Numbered from the stretch's first letter, positions 1-7,410 are shown. The stretch is DNA of 13,080 nucleotides from DATGFK01 sp040007395 (GCA_040007395.1 JBDTVG010000162.1:1-13080); one strand, 5' to 3'. The notes: generated from the letters alone by a model not told the origin. Translations and numbers: made by a program.

Positions 1-65
1 CGGCATTTTCCTGCCCTGCAAGCCCTTTCCCTCCTACTGTCGGGTGACTAGCAAATAATCGATAC

Positions 66-290
66 ATGGTTTTACTTGAAAGAAAAAACGAAAATGTATG
101 GTGTCTTGAAGCGTTTCTTCCCGTATGTAAAATTTGTGGTGGTACAGGTCGTAGTCAAGATGAAACGGCATTTTGTCCAAGTTGCGGCGGCTTGAAATGG
201 GGCGAGCCGGGAGATCTGCGTTATTGTTTTAATCACGCTCCCGGATGGTGGACTTTAATAGGAGATCCAATCTACTCACCCTCTCTTTGA
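66..290 (+). CDS. Possible small zinc-ribbon protein (hypothetical)
   Basis: This 74-residue frame has two CxxC knuckles, C21/C24 (CKICGGTG) and C37/C40 (CPSCGG). The spacing and the glycines after each pair resemble a one-zinc ribbon or half of a DnaJ-type zinc finger. A further Cys54 and His56 follow. There is no signal peptide or membrane segment. An in-frame TGA at 45-47 limits the start, and ATG at 66 is the first candidate, but no convincing ribosome binding site precedes it. It converges with the anti-sigma gene. The paired knuckles are the only argument that it is real; metal binding is inferred and no function can be given. Confidence 0.45.
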   Translation: MVLLERKNENVWCLEAFLPVCKICGGTGRSQDETAFCPSCGGLKWGEPGDLRYCFNHAPGWWTLIGDPIYSPSL

Positions 291-315
291 TTGCTAAACT
301 TTGCAGCATCTAACA

Positions 316-359
316 CAGCCATTTGAGCCAAATCGAGTTTAGTACTCAATCAATGGCTG
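316..359. terminator. Stem-loop between convergent genes, possible terminator
   Basis: CAGCCATT at 316-323 pairs with AATGGCTG at 352-359, an 8-bp stem enclosing 28 bases. A TGAG/CTCA pair inside it can extend the stem imperfectly. It lies between the ends of two convergent genes, where a shared terminator would be expected. No strong T-run follows on either strand, so the terminator role is only a guess. Confidence 0.25.
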
Positions 360-373
360 GGTAAAGGGTTGTG

Positions 374-649
374 TCAGTCCGAACTATTGGAGTTTTGGGC
401 AGGAGTCTCGGTTTTCCAATGGCGGAAAACGCGAAGCAAGGTTTGCTCTTGGCGGGGCGTAACCGATTCTTCGGTCAGCTTGCCGACCAGTGTGATAGTC
501 TTTCGCATTTGTTTCAGGTAGGCTTGACACCCTTTACAGCCTACTAGATGGGACTCGAAGCGTTGGTGTGCTTCAAGGGGCAACGTCCCTTCGAGATAGT
601 CTGTTACAAGTTCTACCAGTTCTTTGCAGGTTAATTCAGTCTCAGCCAT
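374..649 (-). CDS. Zinc-binding anti-sigma factor (zf-HC2 type)
   Basis: The protein has about 91 residues. Its N-terminal half matches the zf-HC2 anti-sigma domain: a Cys near residue 8, then H-x3-C-x2-C (HLVGCKGC, about residues 34-41). Proteins of this family bind and silence a cognate ECF sigma factor, often releasing it when the zinc site is oxidised. There is no transmembrane segment, so this would be a soluble, cytoplasmic anti-sigma. It lies about 30 bases after the sigma gene on the same strand, the usual order. ATG at 649 was chosen; a GTG one codon upstream is possible, and the ribosome binding site is weak for both. The C-terminal half is charged and lacks recognisable motifs. The family call is firm. 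The trigger is unknown. Confidence 0.85.
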   Translation of the reverse strand: MAETELTCKELVELVTDYLEGTLPLEAHQRFESHLVGCKGCQAYLKQMRKTITLVGKLTEESVTPRQEQTLLRVFRHWKTETPAQNSNSSD

Positions 650-682
650 CACATTTCACATTACTTTCCGCTTTACTCATTG

Positions 683-1324
683 TTAGCCGTTTTTCCCGCC
701 AAGATATTGTTCGAGGACACCGCGAACAGCCGCTCGCGCACGATGCAGCAACACTCGTTGATTTGTCTCACTGATTTCCAAAACGTTACAAACTTCTTCA
801 GAACTCCAGCCTTCAATGTCCCGGAGCGTGATCACCTTGCGCTGATTCGGGGCGAGTGCCTGAATCGCCTGATGGATCACTGCTTGCGTCTCCTGAGAGA
901 GCAATAACGCTTCAGGAACATCGTCCCAGCTATCGGGGTGTACTGCCCAATGATCGGTCTCACCAGAAAACCGTTCGGGTTCAACCGTTGATTCATCGGA
1001 ATCAGGTGCATCGTCGGTTTCCAGCAGCAAAAACGGGATAGACCGCCCTTCACGCTGCGCCCGTGTTTTGGCGGAGTTCGTCAGAATACTAAAAATCCAT
1101 GTCTTGAGCGAGGAACGGCCTTCAAACCGATCCAAGCCGCGCAGTACACCCAACCACGTTTCCTGCACCACTTCCTCAGCAACTTCGCGTTCACGGACAT
1201 ACATGAGCGCAATACGTACCATGAGACTCTGGTACATTTCCAGAAGCCAAGCGAAAGCGTTTTCATCGCCTTTGCGAAGCCGCTCAACAAGCTGAACATC
1301 GTCAATAGGGGCGGTCATGTTCAC
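683..1324 (-). CDS. RNA polymerase sigma factor, ECF (sigma-70) family
   Basis: The 213-residue protein has the two ECF domains. Region 2 covers about residues 23-90, with the acidic stretch AEEVVQETWLGV and the promoter-melting segment ending in LKTWIFSILTNSAKTR. Region 4 covers about 145-202, a helix-turn-helix around ITLRDIEGWSSEEVCNVLEIS. An acidic linker (about 95-140) separates them. It directs RNA polymerase to a small regulon, probably under control of the zinc anti-sigma encoded 30 bases downstream. The GTG start at 1324 is favoured because AGAAGGA lies 9 bases upstream; an in-frame ATG at 1318 is too far from that site for ideal spacing. A sigma-70-type promoter lies about 70 bases upstream, so basal transcription may come from the housekeeping polymerase. 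Its target genes cannot be told from this window. Confidence 0.93.
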   Translation of the reverse strand: MNMTAPIDDVQLVERLRKGDENAFAWLLEMYQSLMVRIALMYVREREVAEEVVQETWLGVLRGLDRFEGRSSLKTWIFSILTNSAKTRAQREGRSIPFLLLETDDAPDSDESTVEPERFSGETDHWAVHPDSWDDVPEALLLSQETQAVIHQAIQALAPNQRKVITLRDIEGWSSEEVCNVLEISETNQRVLLHRARAAVRGVLEQYLGGKNG

Positions 1325-1402
1325 TGCGTGTCGTCCTTCTTAGGGATGCTTACCCTTTAATGCAAATGCTGTTGTTGAGAGAATCGGCAGTGGACGAAGT
1401 GT

Positions 1403-1432
1403 AGCATACTGCTGAGTCCCCTCCGGTGTCAA
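1403..1432 (-). promoter_or_regulatory. Sigma-70-type promoter for the ECF sigma gene
   Basis: On the minus strand, TTGACA (1427-1432) is followed after 18 bases by TATGCT (1403-1408). The predicted start is near 1396, giving a leader of about 70 bases before the GTG start. The -35 box is perfect and the -10 box matches 4 of 6 bases. The remaining part of 1325-1618, towards the kinase, shows no convincing plus-strand promoter. Confidence 0.55.
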
Positions 1433-1618
1433 TTCGATGAGATTGTGCGTTTGTAACAAATGCCACAGAATACCCTACGTCATCGATGATTTGGCTACCG
1501 TATGACTGTTGCCGAGCAATAGCACCAGCATAAGTATATCCAGCAAAGGGGCTGCATCTGGAAATACTGGAATGTTTACGCGATAATCGTCACCTTGAAG
1601 CTATGGTTATTTCCAACG

Positions 1619-2590
1619 ATGAGGGAGCAATACACTTTGCCCACTTTTGTGATCGGCGTGAACGGTGGTGCAACTCATACTACCGTTGTACTGATCGACA
1701 GCCAACTTAACGAACTGAACCGCGTCGAAGGTGGCCCAACTAATCAACACAATATTGGTTTGGAGGCTGTTTGTCGGATCTTAGAGCAAACGATTACCGA
1801 GGCTGCGCAACCTGTTGGCCTCGCGAATATCAGTGCGATTGCGGCGGCGTTATCGGGAATGGATCATGCCGGCGATCAGGCATTATTTAAACAGCAGCTT
1901 GAAACAACCTTCCCCGGCAAAAGAATCAGTGTGGAGAATGATACGATTTCCGCGTTAGTCGGTGCTGCCGAACAGCGCTTCGGTATCGTCACGATTAGCG
2001 GCACAGGCTCTAACACGATGGGAGTCAATGAGCAGGGACAGCAGGTACGAGTTGGCGGACAGGGCTATCTGGTGGATCGGGGCAGCGGTTACGATATTGC
2101 TAGGGAAATGCTGATCGCCATTTTTCGCGCCGAGGACAAGACTGGGCCAGCCACACGGCTTACTGAAAGGGTGTTGGCACGGTTGCATTTGAAGACTCCC
2201 GATAATCTCATGGATTGGCTGTATGTACCGGGGCGGCAGATCAATGAGATTGCGGCGTTGGCAGAAGCGGTGATTACGCTGGTCGAAGAAGACCAAGCCG
2301 CCACCGAGATCATCAACTGTGCGGCGGATAATCTGGCTAAAAACGCGATCTCGGCAGGCAAACAGCTTAGTATGGAAAAGCCAGATAGTCTACCATTCCC
2401 CTTAGTCATGTCCGGCGGCATCTTCGATCACTGTGTGCTGCTGCGGGATCGGTATGCAACTACAGTACGCACCGCGTTACCCAGTGCAGTGGTTGTTCCA
2501 GCGCGACACGATGCCGCCATTGGATCAGCGATTATCGCGCTCAACAGTCTAGGTAAGGTATGGACTCCATCAGCGCTGCCGACGCGCTAG
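1619..2590 (+). CDS. BadF/BadG/BcrA/BcrD-type ATPase, N-acetylglucosamine kinase-like sugar kinase
   Basis: This is an ASKHA-fold kinase of about 323 residues, the normal length for bacterial N-acetylglucosamine kinase-like proteins. Such enzymes phosphorylate a (amino)sugar with ATP in the cytoplasm. Family motifs appear in order: the phosphate-1 loop VNGGATHT (about 14-21), the sugar-site segment GGPTNQHNIG (about 38-47), ENDTISALVGA with Asp108, TISGTGSN (about 125-132), VDRGSGYDIAREM (about 152-164) and the adenosine-side MSGGIFD (about 264-270). The phosphate-1 loop reads N-G-G-A-T where relatives usually have D-G-G-G-T. The Asp normally helps hold magnesium, so activity or substrate may be altered. 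ATG at 1619 was chosen; an in-frame TTG at 1595 adds 8 residues, and neither has a clear ribosome binding site. It is divergent from the sigma gene and separated from the sugar transporter by a transposase remnant. The substrate is inferred from the family only. Confidence 0.85.
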   Translation: MREQYTLPTFVIGVNGGATHTTVVLIDSQLNELNRVEGGPTNQHNIGLEAVCRILEQTITEAAQPVGLANISAIAAALSGMDHAGDQALFKQQLETTFPGKRISVENDTISALVGAAEQRFGIVTISGTGSNTMGVNEQGQQVRVGGQGYLVDRGSGYDIAREMLIAIFRAEDKTGPATRLTERVLARLHLKTPDNLMDWLYVPGRQINEIAALAEAVITLVEEDQAATEIINCAADNLAKNAISAGKQLSMEKPDSLPFPLVMSGGIFDHCVLLRDRYATTVRTALPSAVVVPARHDAAIGSAIIALNSLGKVWTPSALPTR

Positions 2591-2884
2591 CCCTATCGGA
2601 TATAGGCAAGGGCCACACAGTGCGTTGCGCTGCGAATCGCGCAGATGCTCAAGCACAGTCAGATCAACGGTGCGGCGTTGCTGCAAATTGCGTGACACGA
2701 GTTAACTATTTGTTGCCAGCAACAGCAATTTGGTGCTACAAAAATATCAATGCTAAGATAGATTTCTTGAACTATCTCATATCAAAGAGCATTTCAATTT
2801 TCTACAAGAAATCTCTTGCATAGGATTATTAAATGCAGGATTTTCGCTTGGGTAACGGATGAGATGAGGTAGTGTAGAATCAAG
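2591..2884. other. AT-rich intergenic region without a gene
   Basis: No credible coding frame was found after the kinase. AGATTTCTTG at 2760-2769 and CAAGAAATCT at 2805-2814 form a perfect 10-bp inverted repeat 35 bases apart, and AGATAG/CTATCT lies inside it. This could be a weak kinase terminator or a trace of the neighbouring insertion element. Transposase homology upstream of 2885 is not recognisable, so the element's 5' end may be lost here. Confidence 0.4.
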
Positions 2885-3396
2885 ATGAATAAACGCCAAT
2901 ACATAGAATTACTTGGCAAAACGAAGAACGAGCATTTCCGGAAGATGCTTATCCGGGCCAAGTCTGATAAGCAGATTAAAGCCAAGACCATTCTGTTTGA
3001 CAATTGGTAGGCCAGCGGATAACCTCAAACTGATTATCCGATTGCAGATGGTTTTTGTGACTACCCTCAAAGACAATCGGCTGGTCAGCCTGACCAAAGA
3101 ACAAGGCTATATTCACTTGACCGCTATTAACTGGATCCCTGTTCGTCTTGAACAAGGGCTAACCATTAAGCTCAAGGAACAGCCCTTCAAAGTGCAGTTA
3201 TTCAAGCTAGTTGCCACAAACGGCGAACATTGATTGGGTGATCACCAACCCTCCAGAAGGCACGCTGACCCTTCACCCCATTCAACACGAGAATGCCGTG
3301 CGTTAGAACATCGAGCAACTTCACCGCGATCTCAAACAACTGACGGGTACCCACAGATCCCTGCCTTTTTAGTGCCCTAAAGCGAAAAATTACGCT
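2885..3396 (+). pseudogene. Decayed IS4-superfamily DDE transposase (C-terminal part)
   Basis: Three successive frames together read as one transposase C-terminus. Frame 2 from 2885 gives MNKRQYIELL and then the motif ILFDNW, whose Asp is the likely second catalytic Asp. After a net frameshift near 3011-3020, frame 3 gives ADNLKLIIRLQMVFVTTLK and continues to VATNG. A second shift near 3225-3230 moves to frame 1: IDWVITN, then R-x3-E-x6-K (3301-3336), matching the Y-R-E-K signature of IS4-type transposases with the catalytic Glu retained. The expected CQCRKA-like tail follows at 3367-3387. In-frame TAG codons stand at 3008 (expected Tyr), 3304 (expected Trp) and 3370 (expected Gln). The first catalytic Asp and the whole N-terminal part are missing. 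It is clearly dead. The exact IS group is uncertain (IS4 or IS701-like). Confidence 0.82.
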
Positions 3397-4397
3397 GCCC
3401 CGTGAAGGCGGCGCAGCCGATCAAGATAAACCGCCAGAATGATGATGAATCCTGTCACCACATTTTGCCAAAACGCTTCGATACCGACGATGTTCAATCC
3501 GTTGCGTATGGTTGCGATCATCAGCGCGCCAATAAGGGTCGCCACGATATTGCCTTCGCCTCCAAACAGGCTTGTCCCCCCAATGACCACAGCACCAATG
3601 GCATCGAGTTCAAGCCCCACACCACCCGCAGGTTGGGCGCTGCTGAGGCGCGAAGCCTCTGTCATTCCCGCTAGTCCAGCCAAGACACCGCACAACACAT
3701 AGATGCTAATAATCTGGCGACTCATTCCTACACCCGCCAGACGTGCCGCTTCGGGATTACTGCCAACGGCGTAGGTAAATCGTCCAAATGGAGTTTGACG
3801 CAAAATAAACCAGCAGAGGATATAGACACCCAGCACAACGAGTGAGGGAACCGGAATCAGATCGAAAACGCGACCCTGCCCCAGAAAAGCAAAGTCTGGA
3901 TTTGCCCCAAAAATGGGAATACCCTTGTTGATCAGCAGCGCAAATCCACGCAATATGCTCATTGTGCCGAGGGTGACAATAAAAGGCGGAAGTTGAAGTT
4001 TGCTTACACCCCATCCATTGGCTAATCCGCAGACTGCGCCAGTAAGCAAACCGACAGCTAACACGATGGGAATCGGCATCTTTGCTTGCATGACCAGCCC
4101 GGCTGTCATCGCACTCATGGCAAAGATCGATCCAACCGATAGATCAATGCCACCAGATAAAATGACGAACGTCTCGCCAGCAGCGATCATTGCCACCACA
4201 GCCGCTTGCAAGGTAATTTGCAGGACATTGTCCAAGCTGAAAAAATATGGCGACAACCGCGAGAGGATGATCCACATCAAAAGTAGGATCGCTGTCAAAG
4301 AAACGGCTGGATGTTGCGTGAGTTCTCGCAGCCAATTGGTGCGACGCTGAACGACATCGCTGTTATCCAACTGGTCAGTTTGTACGGTTTCTGCCAT
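3390..4397 (-). CDS. CUT2-family sugar ABC transporter permease (RbsC-like)
   Basis: The 335-residue inner-membrane protein has about eight to ten hydrophobic segments. It is the translocation channel that works as a dimer with the ATPase encoded just upstream. Family hallmarks are LSGGIDLSVGS (about 80-90), LPPFIVTLGTMSILRG (about 136-151), GSNPEAARLAGV (about 212-223, the ATPase-contact loop) and GAVVIGGTSLFGGEG (about 268-282). The ATG start has AAAGG 8 bases upstream, inside the end of the ATPase gene; only 5 bases separate that stop from this start, so the two are translationally linked. Length is typical. The 3' end abuts or slightly overlaps the last recognisable codons of the decayed transposase on the other strand, and no terminator is visible there. 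Substrate class: ribose, galactose, xylose or similar monosaccharides; not resolvable further. Confidence 0.93.
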   Translation of the reverse strand: MAETVQTDQLDNSDVVQRRTNWLRELTQHPAVSLTAILLLMWIILSRLSPYFFSLDNVLQITLQAAVVAMIAAGETFVILSGGIDLSVGSIFAMSAMTAGLVMQAKMPIPIVLAVGLLTGAVCGLANGWGVSKLQLPPFIVTLGTMSILRGFALLINKGIPIFGANPDFAFLGQGRVFDLIPVPSLVVLGVYILCWFILRQTPFGRFTYAVGSNPEAARLAGVGMSRQIISIYVLCGVLAGLAGMTEASRLSSAQPAGGVGLELDAIGAVVIGGTSLFGGEGNIVATLIGALMIATIRNGLNIVGIEAFWQNVVTGFIIILAVYLDRLRRLHGAA

Positions 4398-4402
4398 CTA
4401 TA

Positions 4403-5938
4403 TTAACCTTTAATTGATGTCAATGAATAGCCCATAACGATTTCTTCAGTAGCTTCAGCACGGTTTAACTCTTTGACCATGTGTCCTTTAGCCATGACAA
4501 GTATGCGGTCACTGAGTTTCAGTATCTCCGGCAAATCGGAGGAAATCATGATAACGGTTCCCCCCTCCTGACGCGTGAAATTGATGAGTAAGCGGTGGAC
4601 TTCTTCCTTCGCTCCGATGTCAATTCCCGCAGTTGGCTCATCCACAATGAGAATAGAGCATCGAGCAATTAGCCACTTTGCCAGAACAACCTTTTGCTGG
4701 TTGCCACCACTTAAATATCGCACGGGCATACTCATGTTTGTGGCACGTACATTCAGGCGACGAGAATACTCGTTGCTGAGTTGGCGCTCTTTACGCCTGT
4801 TCAGGAATAAGCCATAAACATATTCCTGTCCACTGGCCCACAAGGGCAGCGACATATTATCACGAATACTTAGACTGGCTCCAAGCCCATCGCCCAGCCT
4901 ATCCTCCGTTAGAAAACCGATGCCTAACTTTACGGCATCACCGGGAATGCGAATGTTGACGCGCTGTCCACGAATATAAATTTCGCCGGAGGTGAGAGGG
5001 TGAACACCGAAGATTGACTGTGCCAACTCAGTTCGTCCTGAACCCATCAGCCCCGATATCCCGACAATCTCCCCCTGCCGCACCGAAAAACTGACAGACT
5101 GGAATTTGCCTTTTCTGGTTAGATTCTCAACTCGTAGCGTTTCGGGCATATCGTCTGGCAGTGGTGCTATATTCGTTTGGTTCAGGTCCCGCCCGATCAT
5201 CAAACGCACTAAACTATCAAGATCCATTTCCGCAATTTTATGAGTCCCCGTGTTGCGACCATCCCGTAGCACGGTTACACGGTCACCTATGCTTTGCAGT
5301 TCTTCCATTCGATGCGAGATATAGATGACACCAACACCGCGTTCTGTCAAACTACGAATTAGCTCGAACAAGCGCTTGACTTCCTGCTCACTTAGCGCTG
5401 CGGTTGGTTCGTCCATCACCAGAATGCGTGTGCGGCGGTTTATGGCGGATACTATTTCCACGACCTGACGTGAAGCAATACTCAACGTTCCGATTCTTGT
5501 TCGTGCATCAAGATTGGTGTTAACGTTGGATAGTGCGGCTTGTGCATCGCGGTTCATTTGCCGCCAATCGATCAAACCAAAGCGGGTGCGCGGCGGTCTA
5601 CCCAAGAATATATTTTCTGCAATGGTTAGATCTAAACATTGATTGAAATGCTGGTAGATGGTACTAATTCCGACCGTTTGAGCATCTGCGGGGACTTTAA
5701 AATGCTGCTCCTGACCATCGATGAGGATTTGCCCGCTATCGAGTCGGTAAGCAGCACTCAGAATCTTCATAAGGGTCGATTTACCAGCCCCGTTCTCGCC
5801 TAATAAAACATGGACCTCGCCGGGGTAGAGGTCAAAATTGATGGCTTGCAAGACAGGAACCCCAAAAAATGATTTGCTGATATTTCGCATTTCAAGCAAG
5901 GGGGCACGTTTTTCGTCCACAGTTGAGATGAACCTCAT
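4403..5938 (-). CDS. Sugar ABC transporter ATP-binding protein, duplicated (RbsA/MglA-like)
   Basis: The 511-residue cytoplasmic ATPase has two fused nucleotide-binding domains, the hallmark of CUT2 monosaccharide importers. Domain 1 has Walker A GENGAGKST (47-55), a degenerate signature LSIASRQ (152-158), Walker B LVMDEP (173-178) and switch His209. Domain 2 has a degenerate Walker A GLMGSGRTE (296-304), a full signature LSGGNQQK (409-416) and Walker B LIVDEPTAG (430-438). This asymmetry, with one intact Walker A and one intact signature, is normal in RbsA and MglA. The ATG at 5938 is preceded by AGGG 5 bases upstream, a modest ribosome binding site; a start at Met17 would still keep the whole domain. 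It sits 89 bases after the binding-protein gene, with a strong hairpin between them, and 5 bases before the permease gene. Confidence 0.95.
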   Translation of the reverse strand: MRFISTVDEKRAPLLEMRNISKSFFGVPVLQAINFDLYPGEVHVLLGENGAGKSTLMKILSAAYRLDSGQILIDGQEQHFKVPADAQTVGISTIYQHFNQCLDLTIAENIFLGRPPRTRFGLIDWRQMNRDAQAALSNVNTNLDARTRIGTLSIASRQVVEIVSAINRRTRILVMDEPTAALSEQEVKRLFELIRSLTERGVGVIYISHRMEELQSIGDRVTVLRDGRNTGTHKIAEMDLDSLVRLMIGRDLNQTNIAPLPDDMPETLRVENLTRKGKFQSVSFSVRQGEIVGISGLMGSGRTELAQSIFGVHPLTSGEIYIRGQRVNIRIPGDAVKLGIGFLTEDRLGDGLGASLSIRDNMSLPLWASGQEYVYGLFLNRRKERQLSNEYSRRLNVRATNMSMPVRYLSGGNQQKVVLAKWLIARCSILIVDEPTAGIDIGAKEEVHRLLINFTRQEGGTVIMISSDLPEILKLSDRILVMAKGHMVKELNRAEATEEIVMGYSLTSIKG

Positions 5939-5974
5939 TTACCCTAATAGTTGCATCAGTTATTTCAAGTATTC

Positions 5975-6008
5975 TGGCAAGCCAGAACTAGTCAGTTCTG
6001 GCTTGCCA
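5975..6008. repeat. Strong hairpin between binding-protein and ATPase genes
   Basis: Two perfect 15-base arms (5975-5989 and 5994-6008) flank a 4-base loop. The hairpin lies 19 bases past the binding-protein stop and 36 bases before the ATPase start, in the transcribed operon. No T-run follows in the minus direction, so it is more likely an mRNA-stabilising or partial-attenuation structure than a full terminator. Hairpins of this kind commonly keep upstream binding-protein mRNA in excess over the membrane components. Confidence 0.7.
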
Positions 6009-6027
6009 TGTGAATGAATGTGGGATA

Positions 6028-7104
6028 TTAGGGATTGAGAATCTTCTGAACAGCGGACGTCTTGTAGTTGTCCATCGTGATAACCGTTACGCCGATGCCC
6101 ACTTTCGTGACGGGCAGCTTCACACCGTGAATGACCGCATCAATTACGGTAGCGCCGCAATAGCCCATCTGGAAGGGATCCTGCGCGACCATCGCCGTGA
6201 TTGTGCCATCCTCGAACAATGGTATTGATTCGGTAATGGCATCGAAAGTTACAATCTTGACCTTGCCTTCCAATTTTTTGGCCTTCACAGCTTGGGCAAT
6301 ACCCAATGCACACGGGCCGCCCGCGCTGTAGAAGCCAACCAGATCAGGATTTGCTGTTAGGATATCGGTTGCGGTATTGAGTGCAGTTGCTGGATCACAG
6401 CCTTTGGTGTACTGGACGGGTACGACCGTGACATCTGGATGGTTCTTCTTCATCGCATCGACGAAGCCCTGCTCACGTTCAATACCAGTCTGAGAGCCAG
6501 CGTCCAGTCCAAGGTCTCCGACTTTACCCTTATCGCCAATCAGTTTTGCCAATGTATCTGCTGATACTCCGGCGGCGGCAACATTATCGGTAGCAATATA
6601 GGCAACCGCATCATCTCCCTCAATGCCGGCGTCAACCGTAACGAGCGGAACGCCAGCCTTGGCAGCGGCCTGCGCGGGAGCTACAAGTGCCTTCGTATCA
6701 CCAGCAGATAGCAAAATACCTGCGGGCTTGCTGGTAATTAGGTTGGTAATGAGATTAACCTGACCTGCAATATCTGATGCCTTGGCAGGTCCCTGATAGT
6801 CTGACTTATACCCAAGTTCTTTTGCCCGCGTATCAACGCCCTTTCGGACAGTTAGCCAGTAGCTCGCGTCGGTAGACTTTGGCACATAGACGATTGGCCC
6901 CCGCGAGGCATTGGCTGGATCAGGGGTTGCTGGCGTGACGACCAAATCTGACAGTGGCCCGCAAAGCGGCGCAGCCGTTGGGGTTGCCGCCATGGTGGCA
7001 TCAGGGGTCGCGTCTTGAGCTCGTGCCGAATTGTTATTTGCTGCCAATACAACGAGCAGCACCATGCAAGCCAGAAATGCGACTAATGTTAGTCTTTTGA
7101 ACAT
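6028..7104 (-). CDS. Sugar ABC transporter substrate-binding protein (RbsB-like, Peripla_BP_4 type)
   Basis: This 358-residue exported protein has a Lys/Arg-containing start, a hydrophobic core (about 5-22) and a likely signal peptidase I site after ARA (residue 29). A low-complexity Thr/Pro/Ala/Asp linker follows (about 30-46). The mature part shows the type I periplasmic-binding fold: VYVPKSTDASYWLTVRKGV near the start, NLITSKPAGILLSAGD, VTVDAGIEGDDAVAYIATDN, a domain-crossing GSQTGIEREQGFVDAM, then VTFDAI and the hinge near VAQDPFQMGYCGA. These match the ribose/galactose-type family. No lipobox is seen, so how it is held at the cell surface is unclear. The ATG has GGAGG at a good distance (7111-7115). 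It is the first gene of the transporter operon. The sugar cannot be assigned. Confidence 0.92.
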   Translation of the reverse strand: MFKRLTLVAFLACMVLLVVLAANNNSARAQDATPDATMAATPTAAPLCGPLSDLVVTPATPDPANASRGPIVYVPKSTDASYWLTVRKGVDTRAKELGYKSDYQGPAKASDIAGQVNLITNLITSKPAGILLSAGDTKALVAPAQAAAKAGVPLVTVDAGIEGDDAVAYIATDNVAAAGVSADTLAKLIGDKGKVGDLGLDAGSQTGIEREQGFVDAMKKNHPDVTVVPVQYTKGCDPATALNTATDILTANPDLVGFYSAGGPCALGIAQAVKAKKLEGKVKIVTFDAITESIPLFEDGTITAMVAQDPFQMGYCGATVIDAVIHGVKLPVTKVGIGVTVITMDNYKTSAVQKILNP

Positions 7105-7346
7105 ATTGATCCTCCAAAATAATGTAGATAAAGAATGCCTGACTAAAATCGATTGAATTTTCTTGAATTGACCCTTAACTTAAGCTACCTCCTCTGACAC
7201 TAGACATGATCGACGGTTGGTGCACTTGCCTCACTCGGCACTACTTTTGTACTCCACACCGGCTAGGCTGTGGTGTTCTGGCTCCATGCAATGAGATAGC
7301 GCCGTTAGCAACATATCAGAGTTGTCGCCAGTGCGGAAGTGCTGCC

Positions 7347-7362
7347 ATGTAATATATTACAT
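7347..7362. promoter_or_regulatory. Perfect 16-bp palindrome, probable GntR/FCD operator
   Basis: ATGTAATATATTACAT is its own reverse complement. It sits about 13-28 bases downstream of the predicted start of the transporter promoter, a position where a bound dimer would block transcription. FCD-type GntR proteins bind short TG-T...A-CA dyads of this size, and one is encoded next door. Assignment to that regulator is an inference. Confidence 0.55.
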
Positions 7363-7381
7363 TCTGCATGACGCATTTAAC

Positions 7382-7410
7382 AGAATAATGAATTTCTGTC
7401 TTTATGTCAA
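7382..7410 (-). promoter_or_regulatory. Sigma-70-type promoter of the sugar transporter operon
   Basis: On the minus strand a perfect -35 box TTGACA (7405-7410) is followed after 17 bases by TATTCT (7382-7387), a 4 of 6 match to the -10 box. The predicted start is near 7374. The palindromic operator candidate lies immediately downstream. Confidence 0.6.

Noticed and set aside
31..52. Similarity between CCCTCCT...GGTGACTA here and a like sequence at about 9142-9162, possibly ends of one mobile element
   Set aside because: Alignment needs a gap and only about 15 of 22 bases match. No boundary or target duplication was found.
1574..1592. Possible ECF-type promoter GGAAT...CGTC just before the kinase, which would make it a target of the neighbouring sigma factor
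   Set aside because: The spacing between the two boxes is only 14 bases, about two short of typical ECF promoters, and the start point would fall at or inside the coding start. Too weak to claim.
2560..2823. Plus-strand open frame of 87 codons overlapping the kinase end
   Set aside because: No motif, no ribosome binding site, composition follows AT-rich non-coding DNA, and it overlaps a secure gene in another frame.
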